A stretch of DNA of 64,000 nt from positions 62,001 to 126,000 of the forward strand of contig NZ_JABASR010000008.1 in NCBI RefSeq assembly GCF_016107525.1. The letters run 5' to 3'. The translations under genes and the position numbers were made by a program. Below are positions 30,817 through 39,020 of this stretch, in pieces; the stretch's first letter is position 1; every line of letters begins with the position of its first letter. The notes under the pieces were generated by a model. The model saw only the letters and a program-made list of their open reading frames with translations, did not search any database and was not told the DNA's origin. Source of the DNA: Psychrobacter aquimaris. GTDB taxonomy: Bacteria > Pseudomonadota > Gammaproteobacteria > Pseudomonadales > Moraxellaceae.

Positions 30817-32052
30817 TTAAGCTTTAGACATGACAGGTGCTTTAATCGTTACTGTTGCACTCGTTTCATGATTATCATCGAGCAAGTCCATGATAAGCTC
30901 CTCATCACTTTCAGTCTTAACTTGCCAATTACCAGACGCTTGCGGTACACCCGTCACCATCACAGAGATCGCTTTGTTTTTTAGACGAATCATCGGCGGC
31001 TTATGATCATAGCCGCTATGCTCGTGACCTAGGATATCATCAGCGATGGTCGCAGCCTGTGCCCGTAGTGGAGCGACATAGCGACATGCGACACCGTTGA
31101 TAGACATACAGTCACCAATGGCATAAATATGTGAGGTATCGGTGCGCAATGTCGTTGCATCAACCACGATACCAGTACGACGATTGAATTCCACCCCTGC
31201 TGCTGTCGGTAATTTATCATCAACCGTCAGACCGGTACTGGCAATCACATGATCAACGATGAGTGATTGGATTGGCTCAGCAGTTGCACTGTCTGTCGCT
31301 GATGCTAACGACTCATAACTGACTTTCAACTTGCCATCGTTACTTCGAATAACGTCAATGACTTGATAGCCACCCAAGAATTGAATGCCTTGTGATTCAA
31401 TCGCTTTGGCGATACGTGCCGTCGCTTTGGCTGGTAGCATCTGTGATAGTGGCGCATCGTTCAAATCAATCAAAGTTACTTGATGACCCGCTTTTAATAA
31501 GTCTTCAGCGATTTCCGTGCCAACCATACCTGCACCAACAATGGCAACGTGCTGACTGCCCTCAGCCAGTTTTTCTTGTAGCTGACTAAAGCGCTCAATA
31601 TGGTTAACATGCCACACCAAATCCTCTGGTAAGCTTTGTGGAAAGATAGGATGAGCACCCATCGCCAGTACTAATTTCTCATAACTGATGGTGGCATAAT
31701 TGGTATACACCGGATCTGAGCGCAGCGCTGAGATAAGCTGTACCGTTTGAGCCACAGGGTCAATGTCCGTTACTTGCGTATTGGCAAGTAGTGTCACTTG
31801 TGCCGCTTCTGCCGCATCAGCACCAGTCGCCCGTACCAAGTCTGCGGCGCGTTTTTTTTGGCTAATCGCCATGGTTAGCATTGGCTTGTGATAACGATCG
31901 CCATCATCAGCCGTGATAAGGGTAATCGGGATGTCTTTATCTTTCGCACGAATCGCATCAATCACGTGCCAACCCGCCAAGCCTGCGCCAATAATGACGA
32001 TGCCATCTTTTGATGAGGTTGCCGATGCTACAGATAGATTGTCTACGCTCAT
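30817..32052 (-). CDS. FAD-dependent NAD(P)H oxidoreductase, rubredoxin-reductase type
   Basis: The product has 411 residues with GGAGCTAAT before the ATG. The N-terminal FAD motif is GIVIIGAGLAGWHVIDAIR, followed by ITLITADDGDRYHKPMLTMAI, very close in pattern to rubredoxin-NAD+ reductases of alkane-degrading Pseudomonas and Acinetobacter. A second GxGxxG (VAIVGAGMVGTEIAEDL) binds NAD(P)H, and the second FAD motif is HIYAIGDCMSI. It probably passes electrons from NADH to a rubredoxin. No rubredoxin or alkane hydroxylase gene lies in this window, so its partner is elsewhere. A nitric-oxide or ferredoxin reductase role is possible. Confidence 0.85.
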   Translation of the reverse strand: MSVDNLSVASATSSKDGIVIIGAGLAGWHVIDAIRAKDKDIPITLITADDGDRYHKPMLTMAISQKKRAADLVRATGADAAEAAQVTLLANTQVTDIDPVAQTVQLISALRSDPVYTNYATISYEKLVLAMGAHPIFPQSLPEDLVWHVNHIERFSQLQEKLAEGSQHVAIVGAGMVGTEIAEDLLKAGHQVTLIDLNDAPLSQMLPAKATARIAKAIESQGIQFLGGYQVIDVIRSNDGKLKVSYESLASATDSATAEPIQSLIVDHVIASTGLTVDDKLPTAAGVEFNRRTGIVVDATTLRTDTSHIYAIGDCMSINGVACRYVAPLRAQAATIADDILGHEHSGYDHKPPMIRLKNKAISVMVTGVPQASGNWQVKTESDEELIMDLLDDNHETSATVTIKAPVMSKA

Positions 32053-32172
32053 ATTAGCTCCACTATAAATAAGGAATCGTTTTAATTATTAACAAGAATG
32101 GCAGCCATTGTATCAGTAAACAGGCATGCACTCACATATGCATCCAAATTGAAGGTATAAATCAACTCACAC

Positions 32173-32202
32173 AAAAAAGCGCCTATTAATAGACGCTTTT
32201 TA
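32173..32202 (-). terminator. Terminator of the gltIJKL operon
   Basis: AAAAAGCGTCTA pairs with TAGGCGCTTTTT (minus strand) around a very short loop and is followed by T residues, about 45 bases after the ATPase gene stop. Confidence 0.88.
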
Positions 32203-32245
32203 GATCTGCTATTTATAAATAATTCAAATAACGCAGTAGAGAGTT

Positions 32246-33049
32246 TTAATGATTCAAAATCTTCGATAAGAACAGTTGCGCGCGGTCACTTTTTGCGCCT
32301 TCAAAAAACTCATCCTTACTACAGTTCTCGACAATATGACCTTCGTCCATAAAGATAATACGGTTGGCTACTTGACTGGCAAAGCCCATTTCATGGGTCA
32401 CACACATCATGGTCATGCCATCGCGAGTCAACTCGACCATGACATCGAGCACTTCTTGAATCATCTCAGGGTCAAGCGCAGAAGTCGGCTCATCAAAGAG
32501 CATCGCCACGGGATCCATTGCCAGCGCGCGGGCAATCGCCACACGCTGCTGCTGACCACCAGATAGCTCCGCGGGATATTTCGCGGCCTGTACCGTTAGT
32601 CCAACACGATCTAAATACGCCATAGCTTTTTGTTTGGCCTCACTCTCTTTACGACCCAATACTTTGATCTGGGCAACCGTTAAATTATCAATAATGGTCA
32701 AATGCGGAAACAGCTCAAAATGCTGAAATACCATGCCGACACGGCTGCGTAATTTCGGCAAATTGGTTTTTGCCGCACCAACTGAGATACCATTCACCAT
32801 GATTCCACCTTCTTGAAAAGGCTCCAGTCCATTGACCGTTTTAATCAAGGTTGACTTACCACTGCCCGATGGCCCGCACACGACGACGACATCACCTTTA
32901 TGTACATGCGCCGTACAATCACTTAATACTTGAAAATCCCCATACCATTTGCTGACATCGGACATTTGAATGACCATCTCATCACTAGCATGACCATTGT
33001 TGGTAACCAGTCCGCCAAAGGCATTTAAGTATGTATCAGCTTTGCTCAT
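32246..33049 (-). CDS. gltL: Glutamate/aspartate-type ABC transporter ATPase
   Basis: The product is 267 residues from ATG 33049, which has AGGAG 6 bases upstream; a GTG one codon earlier is too close. Walker A is GPSGSGKST at residues 59-67, the signature is [15 protein letters not shown], and Walker B is [15 protein letters not shown]. It has the short length and Q-loop region (MVFQHFELFPHLT) of polar amino-acid importers. It energises uptake with the two permeases encoded just upstream. An N-terminal extension of about 25 residues before VIQMSDVSKWYG is unusual but otherwise unremarkable. It is the last gene of its operon. Confidence 0.93.
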   Translation of the reverse strand: MSKADTYLNAFGGLVTNNGHASDEMVIQMSDVSKWYGDFQVLSDCTAHVHKGDVVVVCGPSGSGKSTLIKTVNGLEPFQEGGIMVNGISVGAAKTNLPKLRSRVGMVFQHFELFPHLTIIDNLTVAQIKVLGRKESEAKQKAMAYLDRVGLTVQAAKYPAELSGGQQQRVAIARALAMDPVAMLFDEPTSALDPEMIQEVLDVMVELTRDGMTMMCVTHEMGFASQVANRIIFMDEGHIVENCSKDEFFEGAKSDRAQLFLSKILNH

Positions 33050-33159
33050 CACTGGCTCCTAACCACATTGTTTTCGATAATCGTCATTTAAGAAAAGTTA
33101 AATCAACTGCTAAACCAAAGCCTCAACACTCAAAAAGCGCAAGCCAAGATAAATATCTA

Positions 33160-33831
33160 TTAAAATCGCAAACGCTTCTGCAATTGTTGTACGCCCACGG
33201 AGGCACTTACACTGATGATAAAATACACCGCACCAGCACCCAAAATGTAAGGCGTAAGCAGACCCATCAGCTCACCACGGACGTAGGCTGCGCGGAAAAA
33301 GTCTGTCAAACCAATAGCGAAAACCAACGTCGTATCTTGGAATAAAATAATACACTGCTGCAAGATCAGTGGCAGCATTTTACGGAAGGCTTGCGGCAAA
33401 ATGACCAGACGCATGGTCTGTCCATACGTCATGCCAAGCGCTTTGGCGGCATTGACCTGCCCGCTGCCAATCGACTGAATACCAGCACGTACCACTTCTG
33501 AGAAGTAAGCAGCCTCGAACATCATAAAGGCAACCACGCAAGATGCAAAAGCGGCGTCGAGCTGTAAATACTTACCCGCTACCCAAAAGTAAATCATCGG
33601 TACAGCAAAATAAAACCACAGTAGTACCAGTAGTAACGGTACAGAACGAAAATAATTGACGTATAGCTTCGCTGGAATCTCAAGCGCTTTGATACCAGAC
33701 AAGCGCATCAACGCCAATACCGTTCCTAAGCTAATACCACCAATAATCGCCAAAAACAGTACTTTCAAGGTGGTAATCATACCGCCCATCAAACCAGGAT
33801 AGGCTGTTGCCAATTCGGTCATCATACTCAT
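33160..33831 (-). CDS. gltK: Glutamate/aspartate-type ABC permease GltK
   Basis: The product is 223 residues with five membrane segments and the polar amino-acid permease pattern: YVNYFRSVPLLLVLLWFYFAVP, the FEAAYFSEVVRAGIQSIGSGQVNAAKALGMTYGQTM EAA loop in shorter blocks, and ILFQDTTLVFAIGLTDF. The EAA loop contacts the ATPase. Its ATG overlaps the end of gltJ by four bases (ATGA type), indicating translational coupling. The gene order gltI-gltJ-gltK-gltL is that of the glutamate/aspartate importer in enterobacteria, which supports the name; substrate is still inferred. Confidence 0.9.
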   Translation of the reverse strand: MSMMTELATAYPGLMGGMITTLKVLFLAIIGGISLGTVLALMRLSGIKALEIPAKLYVNYFRSVPLLLVLLWFYFAVPMIYFWVAGKYLQLDAAFASCVVAFMMFEAAYFSEVVRAGIQSIGSGQVNAAKALGMTYGQTMRLVILPQAFRKMLPLILQQCIILFQDTTLVFAIGLTDFFRAAYVRGELMGLLTPYILGAGAVYFIISVSASVGVQQLQKRLRF

Positions 33832-34574
33832 TTCTGACCTCCTACAATGAGCCCAGGCACACGCAGTTTGCGCTCAATTAACCCCATAATAGCAATCAAC
33901 GATAAATTAAATACTAAATAAATAATCGTTGCGTAGGTATAAATCTCGATGCTGTTTTGGGTGTATTCACTGATGGTTTTTGTCTGACTAATCAGCTCCA
34001 TCACCCCCACTAATGAGGCGACGGAGGCATTTTTAAAGCAGTTGGTCAGCTCAGAGCTAAGCGGTGGCAAAATGATACGAAAAGCCTGCGGCAGCAATAC
34101 TTCTTTATAGACTTGCGGAATGCTAAAGCCCAGTGCATAAGCAGCATTAATCTGACCTTCGGGCAACGACTCTATACCCGTACGCACCTGTTCGACGATA
34201 CGAGCGGCGGTAAATAAGCCAAGACCGATACTGGCTGATAGCATGGCTGAAGTGTTGGGAGATAAATCCTTATACCACCATTCTTGAATGGTGGGAGTGA
34301 GCCAGCCAGGTGCAATATAAAACCAAAAAAACAACTGGACAAGCAGTGGAATATTACGAAAAAACGTCACATAAGCGGTGCCAATGGCACGAGCGGTCTT
34401 ATTGGGCAAAGTGCGCATGATACCAAAGATAGTACCTACGACCATAGCGATGGCCCATGCGATACTACCAATCAATAGTAGCCAGCCAAGACCAGTAATC
34501 ATCCAATGGATGTAAAGCTCATTACCGATACCAGTCTGCTCAAAGAGCACACCCCAGTTCCAGCTATAATTCAT
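33828..34574 (-). CDS. gltJ: Glutamate/aspartate-type ABC permease GltJ
   Basis: The product is 248 residues. The start NYSWNWGVLFEQTGIGNELYIHWM is characteristic of GltJ proteins. Further features are TYVTFFRNIPLLVQLFFWFYIAPG minus its ends, a short insertion between helices, and the EAA loop in GIESLPEGQINAAYALGFS, followed by LPQAFRIILPPLSSELTNCFKNASVAS in part. It forms the heterodimeric inner-membrane channel with GltK. It overlaps gltK by four bases and follows the binding-protein gene by 95 bases. Confidence 0.9.
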   Translation of the reverse strand: MNYSWNWGVLFEQTGIGNELYIHWMITGLGWLLLIGSIAWAIAMVVGTIFGIMRTLPNKTARAIGTAYVTFFRNIPLLVQLFFWFYIAPGWLTPTIQEWWYKDLSPNTSAMLSASIGLGLFTAARIVEQVRTGIESLPEGQINAAYALGFSIPQVYKEVLLPQAFRIILPPLSSELTNCFKNASVASLVGVMELISQTKTISEYTQNSIEIYTYATIIYLVFNLSLIAIMGLIERKLRVPGLIVGGQK

Positions 34575-34669
34575 GGTTGTCTCTCCGAGCAGCGACTGAA
34601 AATCCTACGCGTCAGATTGACATCGATATCAGTCTGAACGCGTAAACAAGCTATGTTGCAGGACAATGA

Positions 34670-35665
34670 TTACTGTGCAGTCGCAACTTTCGGCTGAGCA
34701 CTATCATGCGGACTGGCAATCAAGGCTTTTAAGTTGTCAGACATCTCAAAGTTTAGATTAACGTTTTTTGGTGGGATTGGGTTCAAGAACCACTTGTCAT
34801 AAATGCTATTGATTTCGCCTGAGCTAAAGACATTGGTCAGTGCTTCATCAACCACGGCTTTGAATTCAGGATCATCTTTACGCATCATACAGCCATAAAT
34901 CTCAAACGATTGTGGCGTACCGACGATGACCCACTCATCAGGATTTTTTGCTTTGGCTTTTTCGCCAGCAAGTAGTACATCATCCATCATAAAGGCGTCA
35001 GCACGACCATTTTCTAACATCAAAAATGCTTCGCCGTGATCTTTTGCTGAAATGATATTCATATCCATTTTGTTATCATCATTGTATTGACGAATATAAC
35101 GCTCTGAGGTCGTTCCTGCGGTGGTGACTAAGGTTTTACCTTTTAAGTCTTCGAAATCTTGAATGCCAGAGTCTTTTTTGGTCAATAAGCGCGTACCAAT
35201 TTCAAAGAAACCGTTAGAGAAGGCGACTTGTTTTTGACGCTCTTCGTTATTGGTGGTTGAACCACATTCAAAGTCGACCGTACCGTTTTGTACCAAGGGA
35301 ATACGTGTTTGTGAGGTAACAAGGTTATAACGGACGTTGAGGTCTGGCATGTTTAGCTTTTGCTTAACCGCTTCGACGACTTTCATTTCTAAATCGTGCG
35401 CATAGCCAATCGGTTGATTTGGGTCGTCAGCGATATAAGAAAATGGAATAGAAGAGTCGCGGTGACCAACCACGATAGTACCCGAATCTTTGATTTTTTG
35501 TAGGGTACCGTTGGTACTTGCCGAGGCGTCTGTCGTCGTTGCACCATCTGTTGATGCCGCATCAGTAGTGGTTTGACTGCTATTATTACACCCTGCTAGA
35601 CCTAGCGCCATAAAAGCTGCCAGAGTCAAAGGTTTAGAAAAAGACCTAGAAGATAGATAACTCAT
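34670..35665 (-). CDS. gltI: Glutamate/aspartate periplasmic binding lipoprotein GltI
   Basis: The product is 331 residues from ATG 35665, which lies 8 bases after AAGGA; an ATG at 35674 is too near the site. The signal ends in LGLAGC with lipidated Cys26, so the protein is tethered rather than free as in E. coli. A Thr/Ala/Ser-rich linker follows. The type-II binding fold shows VVGHRDSSIPFSYI, NPDEWVIVGTPQSFEIYGCM and a conserved C-terminal KWFLNPIPPKNVNLNFEMS, a block typical of GltI. It captures glutamate/aspartate for GltJK. The gene is first in the operon. The 95-base gap to gltJ could allow higher binding-protein expression, but I see no clear hairpin there. Confidence 0.92.
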   Translation of the reverse strand: MSYLSSRSFSKPLTLAAFMALGLAGCNNSSQTTTDAASTDGATTTDASASTNGTLQKIKDSGTIVVGHRDSSIPFSYIADDPNQPIGYAHDLEMKVVEAVKQKLNMPDLNVRYNLVTSQTRIPLVQNGTVDFECGSTTNNEERQKQVAFSNGFFEIGTRLLTKKDSGIQDFEDLKGKTLVTTAGTTSERYIRQYNDDNKMDMNIISAKDHGEAFLMLENGRADAFMMDDVLLAGEKAKAKNPDEWVIVGTPQSFEIYGCMMRKDDPEFKAVVDEALTNVFSSGEINSIYDKWFLNPIPPKNVNLNFEMSDNLKALIASPHDSAQPKVATAQ

Positions 35666-36227
35666 GAGATACATCCTTTTATCACATTATCACAAGATTG
35701 AATGAATGCTTGGATGACACAGGTCTTATTCATTGACCTTATTGCCACGCATTCATGCGGTTGTTGCTGTTATTTATCACAATGCAACTTAATGTTACTG
35801 TACAACAAATTAGCGGGTGTGGGTAAGTTTTTTTTAATGAAGGCTATATTTTAAGGATATCGGGTTTATTATCGTCATAACTATCCAATAAAATAGATGA
35901 GATAATCTGTTAAACGCATCACTATTTTAAAGATGCCTACTGACCATTAGGGCGTGTCCTCATTTTAAAAATGGTGATAAAAATGAGATAAATTGCCGTC
36001 AAGCAAGGCAAGTAGCGCAAATAATATCGAGATATTAATAAGCTATTTGACGATGTTTGGCAAAATTTAGCCATTTTTAGCCCATTTAGAAAGTAATCGA
36101 TTGAATTGAGGACACACCCTAACTATCAATAAATAGCTTTAATCTGTTAAACATTATCTAACAAGCAATTGATAAATCACGATGAATCCCCATAAAGTTT
36201 ACAACTTCTTAATACTACCAATGACCT
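35666..36227. other. Intergenic region with MITE-like repeat
   Basis: This 562-base stretch separates divergent gltI and hslO. It contains the 176-bp MITE-like element listed separately. The rest is AT-rich; promoters of both genes must lie here, but I could not assign clean -35/-10 pairs. Confidence 0.6.
35947..36122. repeat. MITE-like element with 16-bp terminal inverted repeats
   Basis: The left end TTAGGGCGTGTCCTCA (35947-35962) and right end TGAGGACACACCCTAA (36107-36122) are inverted repeats with one mismatch. The interior has no coding frame but shows an imperfect dyad around TAATAT-CGAG-ATATTA. The outer TTA/TAA could be a target-site duplication of TA or TNA type, as made by IS630- or IS5-related transposases; the family is an inference. 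The same left end recurs at 63965, and a decayed relative lies at 42259. Confidence 0.8.
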
Positions 36228-37208
36228 ATGACACAAGATATCCAAGTCCCCAATACGGACAGCCAAAACGCTGGCAAACATAGTGACAATGACGTACGTC
36301 AGCGTTTCTTTATTGAAGATTCGCCCGTGCGCGGTGATGTGGTGCGCCTATCACGCAGCTATGCCAGCACGATTGCCCAAAAACCTTATCCTGAAGCGAT
36401 TAAGCGCTTATTGGGTGAAATGCTGACAGCCGCCAGTTTGCTTATCGGCACAGTCAAAATCGATGGTCATCTGTCCATTCAGTTGCAATCATCAGACAGC
36501 GATAGCTTGCTAAACTGGGCAATGGCAGAATGCGATCAAGACGGTATCATCCGTGCCCTTGCCAGCTGGAAGGCTGAGACTGATGAGCAAATGCAGGCGT
36601 GGGAAAATATGACTCATGCCAAAGAGGCATTTGCTGAATTGGGTGCGATGGGTCAAGGCGTGTTATTTATTAACATTCAGCCTGAAGGCGGCGAACCCTA
36701 TCAAGGCATCGTCGAGCGCAGCCATGACAATTTGGCAGACTGCTTAGCCCACTACCAAAAACAATCGGCGCAGATTCCAACCTTGATTAATTTGGCGTCT
36801 GATGGTCTGCAAGCGGGTGGAATGTTGGTACAAATGCTTCCTCGTACCGCTGAAGAAACCTATGAAGTCGAGCAAAACCAAGATGCGGGTATCGACGATG
36901 ACTTATGGACACGTCTGAGCGTTTTGACGCGGACAGTGAAAGCTGAAGAGTTGACCACGCTTGATGCCAACGAAATCCTTTATCGCTTATATCATGAAGA
37001 AAAAGTCGTCGCGCCCGACCCTGTTGCTTTATCATTTGGTTGCACCTGCTCACGCGAGAAGTGTGAGATGGCCATTGAGCAAATCGGTGAAGCAGAAGTC
37101 TTAGACATCATTGATGAGCAAGGCGGTAACTTTGAGATGGATTGCGGATTTTGTGGCGAGATGTATAAATTTAATAAAGACGATGTGACCACGATATTTT
37201 CTGAGTGA
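36228..37208 (+). CDS. hslO: Redox-regulated chaperone Hsp33
   Basis: The product is 326 residues, a little longer than the roughly 290 of E. coli, with an extra N-terminal segment of about 25 residues. The N-domain contains VRGDVVRLSRSYASTIAQKPYPEAIKRLLGEML in shorter matching blocks. The C-terminal redox switch has Cys272-x-Cys274 (GCTCSREKCE) and Cys306-x2-Cys309 (DCGFCGE), which bind zinc when reduced. On oxidation the zinc is lost and the protein becomes a holdase chaperone. C279 in REKCE is also typical. The gene is a single unit with its own terminator. Confidence 0.96.
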   Translation: MTQDIQVPNTDSQNAGKHSDNDVRQRFFIEDSPVRGDVVRLSRSYASTIAQKPYPEAIKRLLGEMLTAASLLIGTVKIDGHLSIQLQSSDSDSLLNWAMAECDQDGIIRALASWKAETDEQMQAWENMTHAKEAFAELGAMGQGVLFINIQPEGGEPYQGIVERSHDNLADCLAHYQKQSAQIPTLINLASDGLQAGGMLVQMLPRTAEETYEVEQNQDAGIDDDLWTRLSVLTRTVKAEELTTLDANEILYRLYHEEKVVAPDPVALSFGCTCSREKCEMAIEQIGEAEVLDIIDEQGGNFEMDCGFCGEMYKFNKDDVTTIFSE

Positions 37209-37238
37209 TTAGAATTTAATTTGGTTCGCTTAGTAATA

Positions 37239-37273
37239 GAAAAACCCTCAAGTATGATGCTTGGGGGTTTTTT
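37239..37273 (+). terminator. Terminator of hslO
   Basis: AAAAACCCTCAAG pairs with CTTGGGGGTTTTT (one wobble) and is followed by T residues; it lies between convergent hslO and the lipase gene and may serve both. Confidence 0.88.
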
Positions 37274-37323
37274 ATGTTATGGCTCAAGTTTATAAATGAC
37301 AATATAAATGGTTTCGAGAATGC

Positions 37324-38793
37324 TTAATTGACTACTTCATCCACTTCTGGGTAAGAATAGATACGAGGATTCAGCCCATACTTTGCATCATGGGCATCAC
37401 CTAGTCGGTTATCCAATAGCCAAGCAATAATTTGCTCATGTACTCTATCGCTGTAGATTAAATTCATGTGATTGACCCCATAAAAAATTGCCTTATGTCC
37501 CTCTGGTACTGCCAGCGTATGCTCTTCAGTATATTCGCCGAGTGCTGACTCTACTGAAACCAACCCGTCCCCAAGCAAACTTGTGGTCTTAGATTCATAA
37601 TGCGTTTCAATCAAAGCTGCCGCCACTAAATACGTATTCACATGCAAAGGCAAATGCGTGGGATGACGAAACTCTGCTGGCAGTACGCTGCGTCCTTCGG
37701 CGGACTCCCAGTCAGCATCGCGAATACTGCCATAACGTAAATCAATAATACCGGCGCTACGCAAGTCACCCAGTTTAGCCAATGAGCCTGCAAAAGGCAG
37801 CTTAGCAATTTTATCTTGGACAAAATGTCCAATCTGCTCCAAGCTTGCACCATGATGCGGCGAGCCTAAGGTGACGAGGTTGCCCACGCGTTTGACCCAG
37901 CTAAAACCTTGCTCTTTGCCGTAAAACAGCGCACTACGACTCAACAAACCGCCCATACTATGACCGATTAAATCTATCTGAGTAACGTCTGGATTATTCT
38001 CAACCAAATCTTGCAAGACTTTTGCAAAGCTACGTCCATTGCTAGAAATACGCCGACCGGTATTATAATTTAAATACAGAACGGTCGCTTTTGGCAGGTG
38101 ACTGACCAACGCTTCACCCAAGTTACTTTCTCCAGATACCTGCCAGCTCAAGTGGCTCATACAAAGCCCATGGCATAAGATAATAACGCGCCCTGACAGC
38201 GCGCTACTTTGCACACGATTATATTTATCGTATAGCACCATCGACACTGCTAATGGATTGTGATGAGTGATAAGGTGATCGCCCATGACGCCATTTAAAA
38301 TATTGACCAAGCGACGTAAGTTTTTAGGCAAAGGTTGTACTTTTTTAGGCCGAGAAACAGTGTTATAAAGACGCAGCCCTGAGGCAAGATTATTGCCCAC
38401 CAATTGCATCGTATAACGCACTGTGCCATAAATCCGCCCCGTGATACCACGCTGCCAGTGCTCAATATTGCCTTTATTAAACCGCCCTAAAGGACGTAGC
38501 AGAATCTCACGATGGATAGCCTCTACAATATCAGTAACTTCCACCACGCCCATCGTTGCCAACTGAGCCAAGCCTTCAAAAAAATCAACCAAAGTAATGG
38601 GCTGATGCGGTTTACTATAGCTGTTATCTACCGTTTCTGCGGTCAGCTCATCGACATAAATATAGTCGATTTTCGCCAACTCTTCATAGACATCACCCTG
38701 AAACCCTTCATCAGTATCCGACTCAATAGCAGTTGGGCGCCGAGTGGTGGCAAATAAGTCATGAATGATTTCTAAAGGTTTTGGACTGAGCAT
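37324..38793 (-). CDS. Alpha/beta-hydrolase, lipase-like
   Basis: The 489-residue product has an N-terminal helical region of about 195 residues without clear motifs, then an alpha/beta-hydrolase core. The core begins RVIILCHGLCMSHLSW (oxyanion region). The nucleophile elbow is GHSMGG at 277-282 with Ser279. VTLGSPHHGASLEQIG and a late LLGDGLVSVESALG supply a likely catalytic Asp, and VNHMNLIYSD a likely His. The pattern is that of PGAP1/lipase-class esterases. There is no signal peptide, so the enzyme is probably cytoplasmic. Substrate is unknown; a role with storage lipid or polyester is possible but unproven. Confidence 0.85.
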   Translation of the reverse strand: MLSPKPLEIIHDLFATTRRPTAIESDTDEGFQGDVYEELAKIDYIYVDELTAETVDNSYSKPHQPITLVDFFEGLAQLATMGVVEVTDIVEAIHREILLRPLGRFNKGNIEHWQRGITGRIYGTVRYTMQLVGNNLASGLRLYNTVSRPKKVQPLPKNLRRLVNILNGVMGDHLITHHNPLAVSMVLYDKYNRVQSSALSGRVIILCHGLCMSHLSWQVSGESNLGEALVSHLPKATVLYLNYNTGRRISSNGRSFAKVLQDLVENNPDVTQIDLIGHSMGGLLSRSALFYGKEQGFSWVKRVGNLVTLGSPHHGASLEQIGHFVQDKIAKLPFAGSLAKLGDLRSAGIIDLRYGSIRDADWESAEGRSVLPAEFRHPTHLPLHVNTYLVAAALIETHYESKTTSLLGDGLVSVESALGEYTEEHTLAVPEGHKAIFYGVNHMNLIYSDRVHEQIIAWLLDNRLGDAHDAKYGLNPRIYSYPEVDEVVN

Positions 38794-38948
38794 AATGTTG
38801 ACATATCAAGCAATTAAAGGGGCTTTCCATACTATCCTGTAATTGCCATAAACAGAAGAGAATGATTTAATTATCAGGTATCTTTATTGTCAAAGAAAGG
38901 TTCCATCCAAGAACACCAACGCTTGCATATTAATAACTATCATCCAAA

Positions 38949-38984
38949 ACACAAAATCCCAAGCCATGACTTGGGATTTTGTGT
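38949..38984 (-). terminator. Terminator of phoX
   Basis: ACACAAAATCCCAAG and CTTGGGATTTTGTGT form a perfect 15-bp stem with a 6-base loop, 37 bases after the phoX stop. The minus-strand side continues in T residues. Confidence 0.88.
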
Positions 38985-39020
38985 TGAGCAAGACGTATCA
39001 ATGACCCTGAAAATAGTTAA

